Source of the DNA: Roseimarinus sediminis
Lineage (GTDB): Bacteria > Bacteroidota > Bacteroidia > Bacteroidales > Prolixibacteraceae
Reading direction: 5' to 3'
DNA length: 64,000 nucleotides
Assembly (NCBI RefSeq): GCF_050433125.1
Contig: NZ_JBNPXV010000010.1
Span: 1 to 64,000 of the forward strand
Shown here one piece after another: positions 35,380 to 43,897 of this stretch (position 1 is its first letter; every line of letters starts with the position of its first letter). The notes beneath the pieces were generated by a model, which saw only the letters and a program-made list of their open reading frames with translations, made no database searches and was not told the origin of the DNA. The translations under genes were made by a program, and so were the position numbers.

Positions 35380-36408
35380 ATGAGCACCCAAAAAAATATT
35401 TTACCTGCCGAATGGCATACTCAGCTGGCTGTGCAGCTTACCTGGCCACATGCGGGCTCCGACTGGGCCGATCGACTTAACGAGGCCGAGAGCTGCTTTG
35501 TTGAAATTGCCGAAGCCATTGCTGCACGTCAACAACTTATCATTGTATGCGATGATGCGATAAGGGTTAAGAAACAACTAAAGGAAAGCCTGCACAACAA
35601 CATTCTTTTTTTCGAATGCCCGGCCAACGATACCTGGGCGCGCGATCATGGCGGCATTACCGTACTTGAAAACGGAAAACCGGTGATTTACGATTTCTGC
35701 TTCAATGGCTGGGGTATGAAGTTTGCAGCCAACCACGACAATCTCATCACCCGGCAACTAAGCAAACACAGTTTCTTCGAAGCCTATGGTTATCAGAACA
35801 TGAATTTCTTCGTGTTCGAAGGAGGCAGTATCGAGTCGGATGGTCGTGGTACCCTGCTCACCACTTCGGCCTGCCTGTTATCAGCTAACCGGAACGACTC
35901 ACTCTCGCAGCACGAAATTGAAGCCTGCATGCAGCAGTTTTTTGGCGCCGACCGCATTTTGTGGTTAAACCACGGTTATTTGGCCGGCGACGATACCGAC
36001 AGCCACATCGATACGCTGGCCCGCTTTTGCGACGAAAGCACCATTGCCTATGTACAATGTACCGATCGCAACGACGAACACTACGAAGCACTGAAACGAA
36101 TGGAAGAAGAACTAAAGCAGTTTCGCCAGCCAAACGGCGAAGCATATCGGCTGGTTCCACTGCCCATGGCAAAGCCTGTTTACGATAAAGTCGACGGTCA
36201 CCGCCTGCCGGCCACCTACGCCAACTTCCTCATTATCAACGAAGCCGTTTTGCTTCCGGTATACAACTGCCCCACCGATGAAGCCGCCATACACATTATG
36301 CAACAAACCTTCCCCGACAGGGAAATTGTACCCGTCGATTGTTCCATATTAATTACCCAACACGGATCATTACACTGCGTTAGCATGCAGTATCCGAAAT
36401 TTGATTAA
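35380..36408 (+). CDS. aguA: agmatine deiminase
   Basis: 342 residues from the ATG of MSTQKNILPAEW. A TTG-started frame would add 17 residues, but those lie over the promoter. Porphyromonas-type peptidylarginine deiminase fold: AVQLTWPHAGSDW, NDTWARDHGG, FEGGSIESDGRGTLLTT, GDDTDSHIDTLARF, and the catalytic Cys333 in HGSLHCVSMQYP. It turns agmatine into N-carbamoylputrescine in the cytoplasm. The next gene encodes the enzyme for the following step. Confidence 0.94.
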   Translation: MSTQKNILPAEWHTQLAVQLTWPHAGSDWADRLNEAESCFVEIAEAIAARQQLIIVCDDAIRVKKQLKESLHNNILFFECPANDTWARDHGGITVLENGKPVIYDFCFNGWGMKFAANHDNLITRQLSKHSFFEAYGYQNMNFFVFEGGSIESDGRGTLLTTSACLLSANRNDSLSQHEIEACMQQFFGADRILWLNHGYLAGDDTDSHIDTLARFCDESTIAYVQCTDRNDEHYEALKRMEEELKQFRQPNGEAYRLVPLPMAKPVYDKVDGHRLPATYANFLIINEAVLLPVYNCPTDEAAIHIMQQTFPDREIVPVDCSILITQHGSLHCVSMQYPKFD

Positions 36409-36439
36409 TTGGAACTGATTTCATTATTATTTAGTTTTG
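36409..36439 (+). promoter_or_regulatory. candidate internal promoter for aguB
   Basis: TTGG (36409-36412), 19 bases, then TAGTTTTG (36432-36439) fits the Bacteroidota pattern. The -7 box ends only seven bases before the start codon, so the transcript would be nearly leaderless. Chance occurrence in this AT-rich gap is possible. Confidence 0.4.
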
Positions 36440-36446
36440 TAACATT

Positions 36447-37322
36447 ATGAAAACAGCCATCATACAACAAACCAATACGGCAGACCTGAATGCCAATAAA
36501 GAGAAACTGAAGCACAACATTGAAGAATGTGCCCGAATGGGGGCCGAACTCATTGTACTCCAGGAGCTGCACAACAGCCTCTATTTCTGCCAGCAGGAAG
36601 ATACCGGCCTATTCGATCTGGCCGAAACAATTCCGGGACCATCGACCGATTTTTACGGTCAACTGGCCGCTGCCAATAAGGTGGTGATTGTTAGTTCGCT
36701 CTTTGAAAAAAGGGCAGCTGGACTTTACCATAACACAGCCGTGGTATTTGAGAAAGACGGATCGATTGCAGGAACTTACCGCAAAATGCACATCCCCGAC
36801 GATCCGGGCTTTTACGAAAAATTTTATTTTACCCCCGGCGATACGGGCTTTCATCCCATCGACACTTCGGTGGGAAAACTGGGTGTACTGGTTTGCTGGG
36901 ATCAGTGGTACCCCGAAGCCGCACGCATGATGGCGCTTGCAGGAGCCGAAGTGCTCATTTATCCTACCGCAATTGGCTGGGACATGAACGACGATGAAGC
37001 CGAACGCGAGCGGCAGCGTGCTGCATGGATCACCGTGCAGCGAGGACACGCCGTAGCCAATGGGTTACCGGTGGTAGCCGTTAATCGCGTTGGCCACGAA
37101 GCCGACCCGCTGGGAAGCAGCAGCGGCATCAATTTCTGGGGAAGCAGTTTTGTTGCCGGTCCTCAGGGCGAATTGCTGTACGAAGCACCCACCAATGCCG
37201 AAGTCAACCAACTGGTCGACATCGACCTGAAACGGTCCGAAGCAGTAAGACGCATCTGGCCCTTCCTGCGCGACCGCCGCATCGATGCTTACAAAGATCT
37301 GAAGAAACGCTTCAGAGACTAA
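36447..37322 (+). CDS. aguB: N-carbamoylputrescine amidase
   Basis: 291 residues, nitrilase superfamily. The catalytic triad is Glu40 (LIVLQELHNS), Lys113 (YRKMHIPDDPGF) and Cys150 (VLVCWDQWYPEAAR). The SLYFCQQED and NRVGHE segments are typical of the plant and bacterial N-carbamoylputrescine amidases. It releases putrescine, CO2 and ammonia, completing the two-step route with aguA 38 bases upstream. Ends at a strong terminator. Confidence 0.94.
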   Translation: MKTAIIQQTNTADLNANKEKLKHNIEECARMGAELIVLQELHNSLYFCQQEDTGLFDLAETIPGPSTDFYGQLAAANKVVIVSSLFEKRAAGLYHNTAVVFEKDGSIAGTYRKMHIPDDPGFYEKFYFTPGDTGFHPIDTSVGKLGVLVCWDQWYPEAARMMALAGAEVLIYPTAIGWDMNDDEAERERQRAAWITVQRGHAVANGLPVVAVNRVGHEADPLGSSSGINFWGSSFVAGPQGELLYEAPTNAEVNQLVDIDLKRSEAVRRIWPFLRDRRIDAYKDLKKRFRD

Positions 37323-37335
37323 ACATAACTTATTG

Positions 37336-37382
37336 TATCAAACAAAAAGGCAGTTGAAAACCAACTGCCTTTTTGTTTGATA
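37336..37382. terminator. bidirectional terminator with 21-base perfect arms
   Basis: Inverted repeat 37336-37356 with 37362-37382, five-base loop, GC core GGCAGTTG / CAACTGCC and T-runs on each strand. It separates aguB from the convergent sugar operon and can stop both. Confidence 0.9.
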
Positions 37383-37393
37383 ACTGCCTCCCA

Positions 37394-38236
37394 CTATTTG
37401 GTCAGGCCGCTGTTCTTTAAATATTCCAGACTTTTTTCCACACTTTCGAGAGGAGAATAATTGTATTTTTCCACCTCAACAATGTAGTGCTGCACACCGG
37501 CTTTATCAGCCAGGCTCATGAGCTGTTCAAAATCCATTTTTCCGCTGCCCCCCAGTTCTGCTTCATCTTTCAGATGCCAGAGCTCGAAGCGGCCGGGATA
37601 AGCTTCAACATAGTCGGCTGCCTTTTTCCCGCCTTCCTGAATCCAGTACAGGTCGAGTTGAAACATCACTTTTTCAGGATCGGTATGCTGAAGCATGTAG
37701 TCGTAACGTACTATGCCATCAACTGTTTCGAATTCACGGGTATGATTATGATAGCCAAAACGGATGCCTTTGGCATTGCACATGGCACCTACCTCGTTGA
37801 AATAATCGCAGTAACGCTGAAGATCGGCCAGGGAACCATAGCCCCGTTCATCCATCGCTGCCTGTACAAGGTATTTTACTCCTGCCCTGGCATGTGCGTC
37901 GATACATTGTTCCCACCAGGCCATTACCTCCTCGTAGTTGGCTGAATCGGGCAGCGGGTGCCCGGCATGCGACGAAAGAAACCTGAGCCCATGCCCATTC
38001 AACATCTGCTTGAATTCAACAGGCTCCATTCCGTAGAATTTTCCATCGTTGTACGATGCAGCCTCGACAAACTGGTAGCCCATGGCTCCCAACTGCGTAA
38101 TTGTTGCTTCGGCATCGCTTTGCATGGCCTTACGTACCGACCAAAGTTGTATACCCACTTCGCGTTTTTCATCGCACGAAGAAGAGGCGATAAACAAAAC
38201 TGCGATCAGCAAAAAAGGAAGTATTTTTCGTATCAT
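37394..38236 (-). CDS. sugar phosphate isomerase/epimerase-like TIM-barrel lipoprotein
   Basis: 280 residues. Lipoprotein signal ending ASSSC, so it works in the envelope and not on cytosolic sugar phosphates. The AP-endonuclease-2-type barrel is clear: VGIQLWSVRKAM, FGYHNHTREFE, MFQLDLYWIQEGG, ELWHLKDE and EVEKY, with the metal-binding Glu/Asp/His set. Envelope members of this family next to DUF1080 and Gfo/Idh/MocA proteins have been tied to 3-keto-glycoside cleavage. Last gene of the operon, overlapping DUF1080 by four bases. Confidence 0.88.
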   Translation of the reverse strand: MIRKILPFLLIAVLFIASSSCDEKREVGIQLWSVRKAMQSDAEATITQLGAMGYQFVEAASYNDGKFYGMEPVEFKQMLNGHGLRFLSSHAGHPLPDSANYEEVMAWWEQCIDAHARAGVKYLVQAAMDERGYGSLADLQRYCDYFNEVGAMCNAKGIRFGYHNHTREFETVDGIVRYDYMLQHTDPEKVMFQLDLYWIQEGGKKAADYVEAYPGRFELWHLKDEAELGGSGKMDFEQLMSLADKAGVQHYIVEVEKYNYSPLESVEKSLEYLKNSGLTK

Positions 38237-38991
38237 AATTCCCTGATCTTAATATTCCGGAACCACACATCATCTCCGTGGTCCTGGAGCCCGATGTAAC
38301 CTTTGGAGGCTGTATTGACAAAATCGTCCCAATCGGCAAATTTACTGTCGGCACACATGGCTTTCCAGTCGTCGGTCCATAAATGGTATTCCAGCACATT
38401 TTCACCATTCATGTTGTGAATTACGGTACCCTTGTAAACGGTGATCAGCACCTTGTTCCATTCTCCGGCTGGTTTTGCATTTTGAGGAACAGCAGGAATC
38501 AGGTCGTACAGTGATCCTGCCTGTCGGTTGCCGTCTTTCCCCAGCTTGGCATCGGGATGGCGATCGTTATCGAGCACCTGCATTTCGGGCGACGACTTGT
38601 AAATGGGTTCCATTGGAATAGAATCGTTTCCGCATCGTTCACGGGCCAGGTAGAAAATTCCACTGTTTCCGCCTTCCGAAACCTTCCATTCAAGAGCCAG
38701 CTCGAAATTTTGGTATTCTTTTCGGGTGATGATGTCGCCACCATCGCTTGCACCGGCTTCTCCCCTTCCCGATCCGTTAATGTGGATGGTTCCTTCTTCC
38801 ACTTCCCAGGCACCCGGCACATCGCTCATGCAGTAACCTCTCCAAAGATCCATGGTACTACCATCGAACAGGAGTTCCCAGCCATCGGCTTTTTCTTTCT
38901 TCGTTAACTGGTTAGGACCAGCTTTTTCGGCACAGGCACTTGCCAATATTGCAAGCACCAGTGAGCTTATAAAAAGTATTCTGTTTTTCAT
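38233..38991 (-). CDS. DUF1080 (3-keto-disaccharide hydrolase type) lipoprotein
   Basis: 252 residues. Lipoprotein signal LASAC. The concanavalin-like domain begins GWELLFDGSTMDLWRGY and has FELALEWKVSEGGNSGIFY, SPEMQVLDNDRHPDA, AGSLYDLIPA, and ends GLQDHGDDVWFRNIKIREL. The family was long unassigned; members are now described as hydrolases or lyases of 3-keto-glycosides, hence the Pfam name. It should act in the periplasm on the product of an oxidoreductase such as the one 23 bases upstream. Confidence 0.9.
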   Translation of the reverse strand: MKNRILFISSLVLAILASACAEKAGPNQLTKKEKADGWELLFDGSTMDLWRGYCMSDVPGAWEVEEGTIHINGSGRGEAGASDGGDIITRKEYQNFELALEWKVSEGGNSGIFYLARERCGNDSIPMEPIYKSSPEMQVLDNDRHPDAKLGKDGNRQAGSLYDLIPAVPQNAKPAGEWNKVLITVYKGTVIHNMNGENVLEYHLWTDDWKAMCADSKFADWDDFVNTASKGYIGLQDHGDDVWFRNIKIREL

Positions 38992-39014
38992 CGTTTTTAT
39001 TTTTTCAGTTTAAA

Positions 39015-40496
39015 CTAAAGAGGCATATCGGGCAAAGACCAGCCATCGCGGTACTCATGTTTGATGAGTTCCTGTGCAAATGCTCGTGCATTCATCGGCT
39101 CGGTCCAGTCCTTATTAAATGTCGGATGTCCGTCATGTATTTTGAATCCGTCCTTAATCACGGTACGAATGGTCTCGTCGTCAGCGATGTTGGTAAACTG
39201 CATATTGGCTCCGTCCCATTCGAGTTCTTTATTCAGGCTTTGAAGACGTACGGCAAGCACTCCCATGACGACCATCTCGTTAAACGGACCAGCCTCGCTG
39301 AAAGGAGAAAGGGTTTCAACGCGGTTTTCGGGTGTTTCCTTGCAGGCACGTACCCAGTCCATTTCATGGCTCAGGGATATGCGGGGCATCCATTGCTTAA
39401 CATTCGGAGTTCGGCCTGAAAGCAGCCACGGATCAACACCATAACAACCTGTTATTAGTTTGTCCTTTGTTCCATGAAAGATAACACCCCCGCCTTGATT
39501 ATTCATGTCGCGGCCGGCCGGCCAGCCTTCTGGCTTCAAGGGTTGCAGTCCGCCATCGTACCAATGCACCTCCACTTCGGGCATTTTCACTTTTCCTGCT
39601 TTCTTTCTTTCAGGGAAAAGCATTTTTACCCTCTGTGCTACGGGAGCAGCATCGGTTAGCAGCAGGGTGGAACTTCCCTGTGCTTTTACCGGGTAAGCCA
39701 GATTCAATCCTTTAAATACAGGATGTAAGATGTGACAGGCCATGTCGCCGAGGGCTCCGGTTCCAAAATCCCACCAGCCCCTGAAATTCCAGGGAGTGTA
39801 AATCTCGTTGTAAGGCCGCATTTTGGCAGGACCAATAAAAAGATCCCAGTTCATGGTATCGGGGATGGCCTGAACTTCTTCAGGACGATTCAAGCCCTGC
39901 GGCCAGATGGGGCGATCGGTGAAAGCTTCAACACGGGTAATTTCACCTATTTCACCGTTTTGTATCCATTCGGTGGATAAGGCAACCCCTTCGCCCGAAG
40001 CACCCTGATTTCCCATTTGGGTGGCTACACGGTATTTCTCCGCCAGGCGTGTGAGCAGGCGTGATTCGTAAACGGTGTGCGTAAGTGGTTTTTCAACATA
40101 TACATGCATCCCCAGGGTAATGGCATGGGCAGCAACAATGGCATGGGTATGGTCGGCCGTGGCAATCACAACGGCATCGATCGAGTCTTTCATCTCGTCG
40201 AGCATCACCCGCCAGTCCCAGTAACGCTTTGCTTTCGGAAAATAGTCAAAGGTACCTTTGGCATATCTCCAGTCGACATCACACAGCGCAACGATGTTTT
40301 GGCTTTCCATGGCCTTGAGTACTCCTGCTCCGCGTCCGCCAATTCCCACCCCGGCAATGTTCAGTTTGTCGCTTGGAGCAGGATGCCCCAATCCGCCAAT
40401 TACCGACGAGGGCAAAATGCTAAAGCCGGCAGCTGCCAGTGCGGTAGCACCCAAAAACTTTCTCCGGCTAATGCCTGAATTCTCATGATTTTCCAT
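39015..40496 (-). CDS. exported Gfo/Idh/MocA oxidoreductase (Tat signal)
   Basis: 493 residues. SRRKFLGATALAAAGFSIL is a twin-arginine signal, so the enzyme folds with its cofactor and then goes to the periplasm. NAD-binding GVGIGGRGAGVL, catalytic-type HVYVEKPLTH, and the long C-terminal domain with FRGWWDFGTGALGDMACHI define the long exported branch. NAD is probably tightly bound. It likely oxidises a glycoside at C3 or reduces a keto-sugar. Second of the operon's three oxidoreductases in order from the 3' end. Confidence 0.88.
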   Translation of the reverse strand: MENHENSGISRRKFLGATALAAAGFSILPSSVIGGLGHPAPSDKLNIAGVGIGGRGAGVLKAMESQNIVALCDVDWRYAKGTFDYFPKAKRYWDWRVMLDEMKDSIDAVVIATADHTHAIVAAHAITLGMHVYVEKPLTHTVYESRLLTRLAEKYRVATQMGNQGASGEGVALSTEWIQNGEIGEITRVEAFTDRPIWPQGLNRPEEVQAIPDTMNWDLFIGPAKMRPYNEIYTPWNFRGWWDFGTGALGDMACHILHPVFKGLNLAYPVKAQGSSTLLLTDAAPVAQRVKMLFPERKKAGKVKMPEVEVHWYDGGLQPLKPEGWPAGRDMNNQGGGVIFHGTKDKLITGCYGVDPWLLSGRTPNVKQWMPRISLSHEMDWVRACKETPENRVETLSPFSEAGPFNEMVVMGVLAVRLQSLNKELEWDGANMQFTNIADDETIRTVIKDGFKIHDGHPTFNKDWTEPMNARAFAQELIKHEYRDGWSLPDMPL

Positions 40497-40547
40497 TTTT
40501 CAGTATTTAGATTTATTTAGGTAATAAAGTTAGTCATGCTAAAATTA

Positions 40548-42110
40548 CTATATAATTTTCTCATTTTCAGCATCCCAGAAGACTTTTCTGTTTTCGCGGT
40601 AAGCAATGGTGGCCATGTGGGCTGTAATGGCTTCCTGAAAGCCCTGGTTAATGTCACAACTGGGTTGCTTACCCTGGCGAATACATTCCAGCCATTCTTT
40701 GATATGCAGATGGGTGGTATCGAAACGTTTTCCCTGCATATAGGTATAGAGCAAACCTCGTTTGGCAAAATATTGTTCGGTTGCCGAAGTAACGGCATCG
40801 ACCTGTGCCTGACCGGGTATGTACGAAATCATTGGCTTTTCAGGATCGAGAATACCTGTTTCCAGTTGTTCCTTGTACCGGCTTGATCGCCGGTCGGGAT
40901 AAACGGTCAGCACATTTTCCATTTCCATGGCAGCATCGTGCCCCATGATGACTTTCCCCCGGAAATACTCGCTCGAAAGTGATGCGCTGTACATAAAAGT
41001 CAGGTCTCGTTCGGGATATTCAAATACGGCCTGAAACACATCGGGAACTTCGCGTCCGTCCTTGTAGAAGTAAACACCGCCTGAAGCGATGGCCGAATGG
41101 GGAATTCCCAGCTTCAATACCTGGTTCACGGCATCATACTCGTGGGTAAGCAAATCACCCGCCAGTCCGGTGCCATAGTCCCACCAGCAGCGCCAGCGGA
41201 AAAAACGCTCCAGACTAAAAGGATGTGGACGGGTTGGCTCGATAAACTGGGCCCAATCGATGTTTGAGGGATTTCCATCGGGATGAATGTCGTATACCCA
41301 GGCTCCGTTGGGATCGTTCCGGTTGGTGCAAACTTCAATGAGTGAAATTTTCCCCAAAATATCTTTCTCAATAATTTCGCGGGCTTTGTTGTAACTGGCT
41401 GTCTGGCGGCCCTGGTGCCCAAGTTGCATGATGACTCCTGTTTCATTGATGGCTTTGCGGAGTGCAAACACTTCATCAACAGTCCTTGTTAATCCTTTTT
41501 CAACATAAATATGTTTACCGGCATGGGCAGCATCGATGGCCATTTGTGCATGCCAGTGATCAGGTGTTGCAATAATCACTGCATCAATATCATCGGCCTT
41601 TAATAAATCGGTATAGCGGGTATAACGCCTGGCAGTTGGATTCATTTTTCCATCGGTGCCTGCGCGATTGATATTGGCTGCAGCTCGCATGGCATCCTCA
41701 GCATACACATCGAAGAGATCACAAACCCCGTTAATGGTAATGTTCAGGTCTTCCTGTTCCTGATAATCGCTGTACCTCCGATCATGCTTATTCAACTGTG
41801 CTCCTTTTTTCCATTCGTCGATCTGCTCGGGCAGGGCAAAGCCGGCAGCACGCATGAGTTGTTTTCCTCTGATTCCATAACCAATAATCCCCAGGCGAAG
41901 CGTCTTTCCATCGACAGCAACCGGTTTAAAAGAACTTTCTTCACTAAAATCGAGTCCCCATTCGCTTGTGATGGAATGCTTTTTTAAGCGTTCAGCATTC
42001 CATTTTTTGTACATACCGTATCCAAAAGCACCTAAAACAGGTAAGGTAGCAAAGCCTTTCAGTGCATCGCGCCGGTTAATTTTATTGCTTTGAGTTTTAT
42101 CTTCAGCCAT
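40548..42110 (-). CDS. exported Gfo/Idh/MocA oxidoreductase with VEKG motif
   Basis: 520 residues. N-terminal NRRDALKGFATLPVLGAFGYG looks like a Tat signal, with weak hydrophobic core. GIIGYGIRGKQLMRAAG is the nucleotide motif. The usual EKP is IYVEKGLTR: the Lys stays and Pro becomes Gly. WCWWDYGTGLAGDLLTHEYD-like context (RWRCWWDYGTG) aligns with its neighbour. A longer first domain (insert to about residue 135) sets it apart. Probably periplasmic with bound NAD; it lies six bases after the DoxX gene. Confidence 0.85.
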   Translation of the reverse strand: MAEDKTQSNKINRRDALKGFATLPVLGAFGYGMYKKWNAERLKKHSITSEWGLDFSEESSFKPVAVDGKTLRLGIIGYGIRGKQLMRAAGFALPEQIDEWKKGAQLNKHDRRYSDYQEQEDLNITINGVCDLFDVYAEDAMRAAANINRAGTDGKMNPTARRYTRYTDLLKADDIDAVIIATPDHWHAQMAIDAAHAGKHIYVEKGLTRTVDEVFALRKAINETGVIMQLGHQGRQTASYNKAREIIEKDILGKISLIEVCTNRNDPNGAWVYDIHPDGNPSNIDWAQFIEPTRPHPFSLERFFRWRCWWDYGTGLAGDLLTHEYDAVNQVLKLGIPHSAIASGGVYFYKDGREVPDVFQAVFEYPERDLTFMYSASLSSEYFRGKVIMGHDAAMEMENVLTVYPDRRSSRYKEQLETGILDPEKPMISYIPGQAQVDAVTSATEQYFAKRGLLYTYMQGKRFDTTHLHIKEWLECIRQGKQPSCDINQGFQEAITAHMATIAYRENRKVFWDAENEKII

Positions 42111-42115
42111 TTCGA

Positions 42116-42595
42116 TTAATTCTTCTTTTTAAATAAAAGTCGATCGATTCCAATGATGTGACCTGTAGGAAATAGGTATAGGATCAACAACAAAAACACA
42201 AAAATCAGGTTTTTCCCCACCCACATGGCCGTTTCGCCGGTTGGCAACATATAATTTGCATCGATGAGAGACGGATGTGACAAACAATACAAAGCAATGA
42301 GCACGATACCACCAACAGTGGCTATGCGTGTAAGTAGCCCAAGGATTAAACCCAAACCAATGGCTACCAAACCCCACACATTCAGAAAATCGATAAGCGA
42401 AATCAGCTCAGGATTCGAGGCCATATCTCTGAAAAACCCTGCAAACCATCCCTGGGAATCATTCAAATAGGCAAACGACGACCAGCTGGGGTTCATCACC
42501 TTCACCATGCCTTCGTATAAACAATACCAGCCCATTAACACACGGGCAAGCACCAATACCAGCACTTGCATCTTCGATAAACTATTCTCTTTCAT
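42116..42595 (-). CDS. DoxX-family membrane protein
   Basis: 159 residues from the ATG of MKENSLSKM; ATGs two and nine codons earlier are possible. Four membrane helices with LARVLMGWYCLYEGMVKVM, GLVAIGLGLILGLLTRIA and PTGHIIGID. DoxX proteins are small inner-membrane subunits of unclear redox role; the first known one belongs to thiosulfate:quinone oxidoreductase. Between oxidoreductase genes, it may pass electrons from sugar oxidation to quinone, which is inference. Confidence 0.85.
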   Translation of the reverse strand: MKENSLSKMQVLVLVLARVLMGWYCLYEGMVKVMNPSWSSFAYLNDSQGWFAGFFRDMASNPELISLIDFLNVWGLVAIGLGLILGLLTRIATVGGIVLIALYCLSHPSLIDANYMLPTGETAMWVGKNLIFVFLLLILYLFPTGHIIGIDRLLFKKKN

Positions 42596-42652
42596 AAGCA
42601 TCCGCTTACTATAAGTGTTCAACTTTCATGTTTAATTTTACCAGGTGATGGT

Positions 42653-43696
42653 TCAGTTAAAGTCTAACCATTGCTTTTTATCACTGCTACGGTAGGCAGT
42701 TTCGATCACTTTCATTGTTTCCAGTGCATGGTCAGCTTTCACCAGCAGTGACCGGTTGCCTGTGATTGCCTTGTAAACATTGTCGAAATACTGCATGTAA
42801 TCGCCCGGAACAGTAGGATAGTGCCGACGAACAGCCTGATCGTTTTCTTCGGTATGAAGCACACCATAAAGCTCAGGTTCATCAGTCCCCAGAGGCTGGA
42901 TGGGTTGTTTCCCTTCCCTGAGCCGTCCTTCCTGTGGATCAAGTCCGTACTTAACATACGAACCTTTTCGTCCATGGAGCATAAAGCGGGGACCCGGCTC
43001 TTTTACAAAAACACCGGCTTTGAGTATGGCTTTTGTATTAGCAAAATTCAAATGCACTTCAAAGTAATCGAGCACTTTACCCCCTTCACGTTGAATTCTT
43101 AAATCGGCATAAACACGGTCGGGTTTGCCAAACAGGTTCAAAGCCTGATCAATCAAATGAGGGCCTAAATCGAATAATACCCCATTGCCAGGCAGATCTT
43201 CGTTTTTCCACTCAACACGGTCGTACATGGGCCGGTAGCGATCAAAATGCGACTCGAATTCAAGTATTTCGCCCAATAGCCCCTCTTCAACAATTTTCTT
43301 CACGGTCATGAAATCGCCGTCCCAACGCCGGTTCTGAAAAGGTACCAGCTTCCCTTGCATACTTTGGGCTGTCTCAATTAGTTTTCGCGTCTCTTCCGAA
43401 GTACTTGTAAAAGGTTTTTCAACAATCACATGTTTACCTGCACGAAGTGCTTTCATGGCATAGTCAAAATGCGTGTGATTGGGCGAAGCAACTACAATAA
43501 GGTCAATGGACTCATCCTCTATCATTGCTTCAAGCTGGCCGAACACTTTTACCCCCGGATATTCATTTTGAATTAATTCTTTCTGCGACGATACAAAACC
43601 CTGAAGTTGGAATCCCTCGTGATGTTTGAAATAAGGTGCAAAAAAATATCTTCCCGAAAGGCCAAAGCCAATAATACCTGTGTTAACTATCTTCAT
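42653..43696 (-). CDS. cytoplasmic Gfo/Idh/MocA oxidoreductase
   Basis: 347 residues, no signal. NTGIIGFGLSGRYFFAPYF, HVIVEKPFTS and GVLFDLGPHLIDQAL match the YdgJ/inositol dehydrogenase-like branch. NAD(P)-dependent oxidation or reduction of a sugar is expected. It is first in the minus-strand operon, 57 bases before the DoxX gene, and as the only cytosolic enzyme may reduce the keto-sugar after uptake. Confidence 0.88.
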   Translation of the reverse strand: MKIVNTGIIGFGLSGRYFFAPYFKHHEGFQLQGFVSSQKELIQNEYPGVKVFGQLEAMIEDESIDLIVVASPNHTHFDYAMKALRAGKHVIVEKPFTSTSEETRKLIETAQSMQGKLVPFQNRRWDGDFMTVKKIVEEGLLGEILEFESHFDRYRPMYDRVEWKNEDLPGNGVLFDLGPHLIDQALNLFGKPDRVYADLRIQREGGKVLDYFEVHLNFANTKAILKAGVFVKEPGPRFMLHGRKGSYVKYGLDPQEGRLREGKQPIQPLGTDEPELYGVLHTEENDQAVRRHYPTVPGDYMQYFDNVYKAITGNRSLLVKADHALETMKVIETAYRSSDKKQWLDFN

Positions 43697-43897
43697 AATC
43701 AGTTTAGAAATTGCAGAGAAAGGTAATAAAACCTTACAGCATTATCAAACCGATTCAATAGCTTATGTTTAACAACATCAAAAGCGTAAGGCCGAAGTAA
43801 ACTTACTGATATTTGATAATATCAGGCAGAAATTTCGTAGTTTGGTCCTGCAATGTTCAGATTCAAATAGATGAATACACCTTCAAAAGCTTACACG

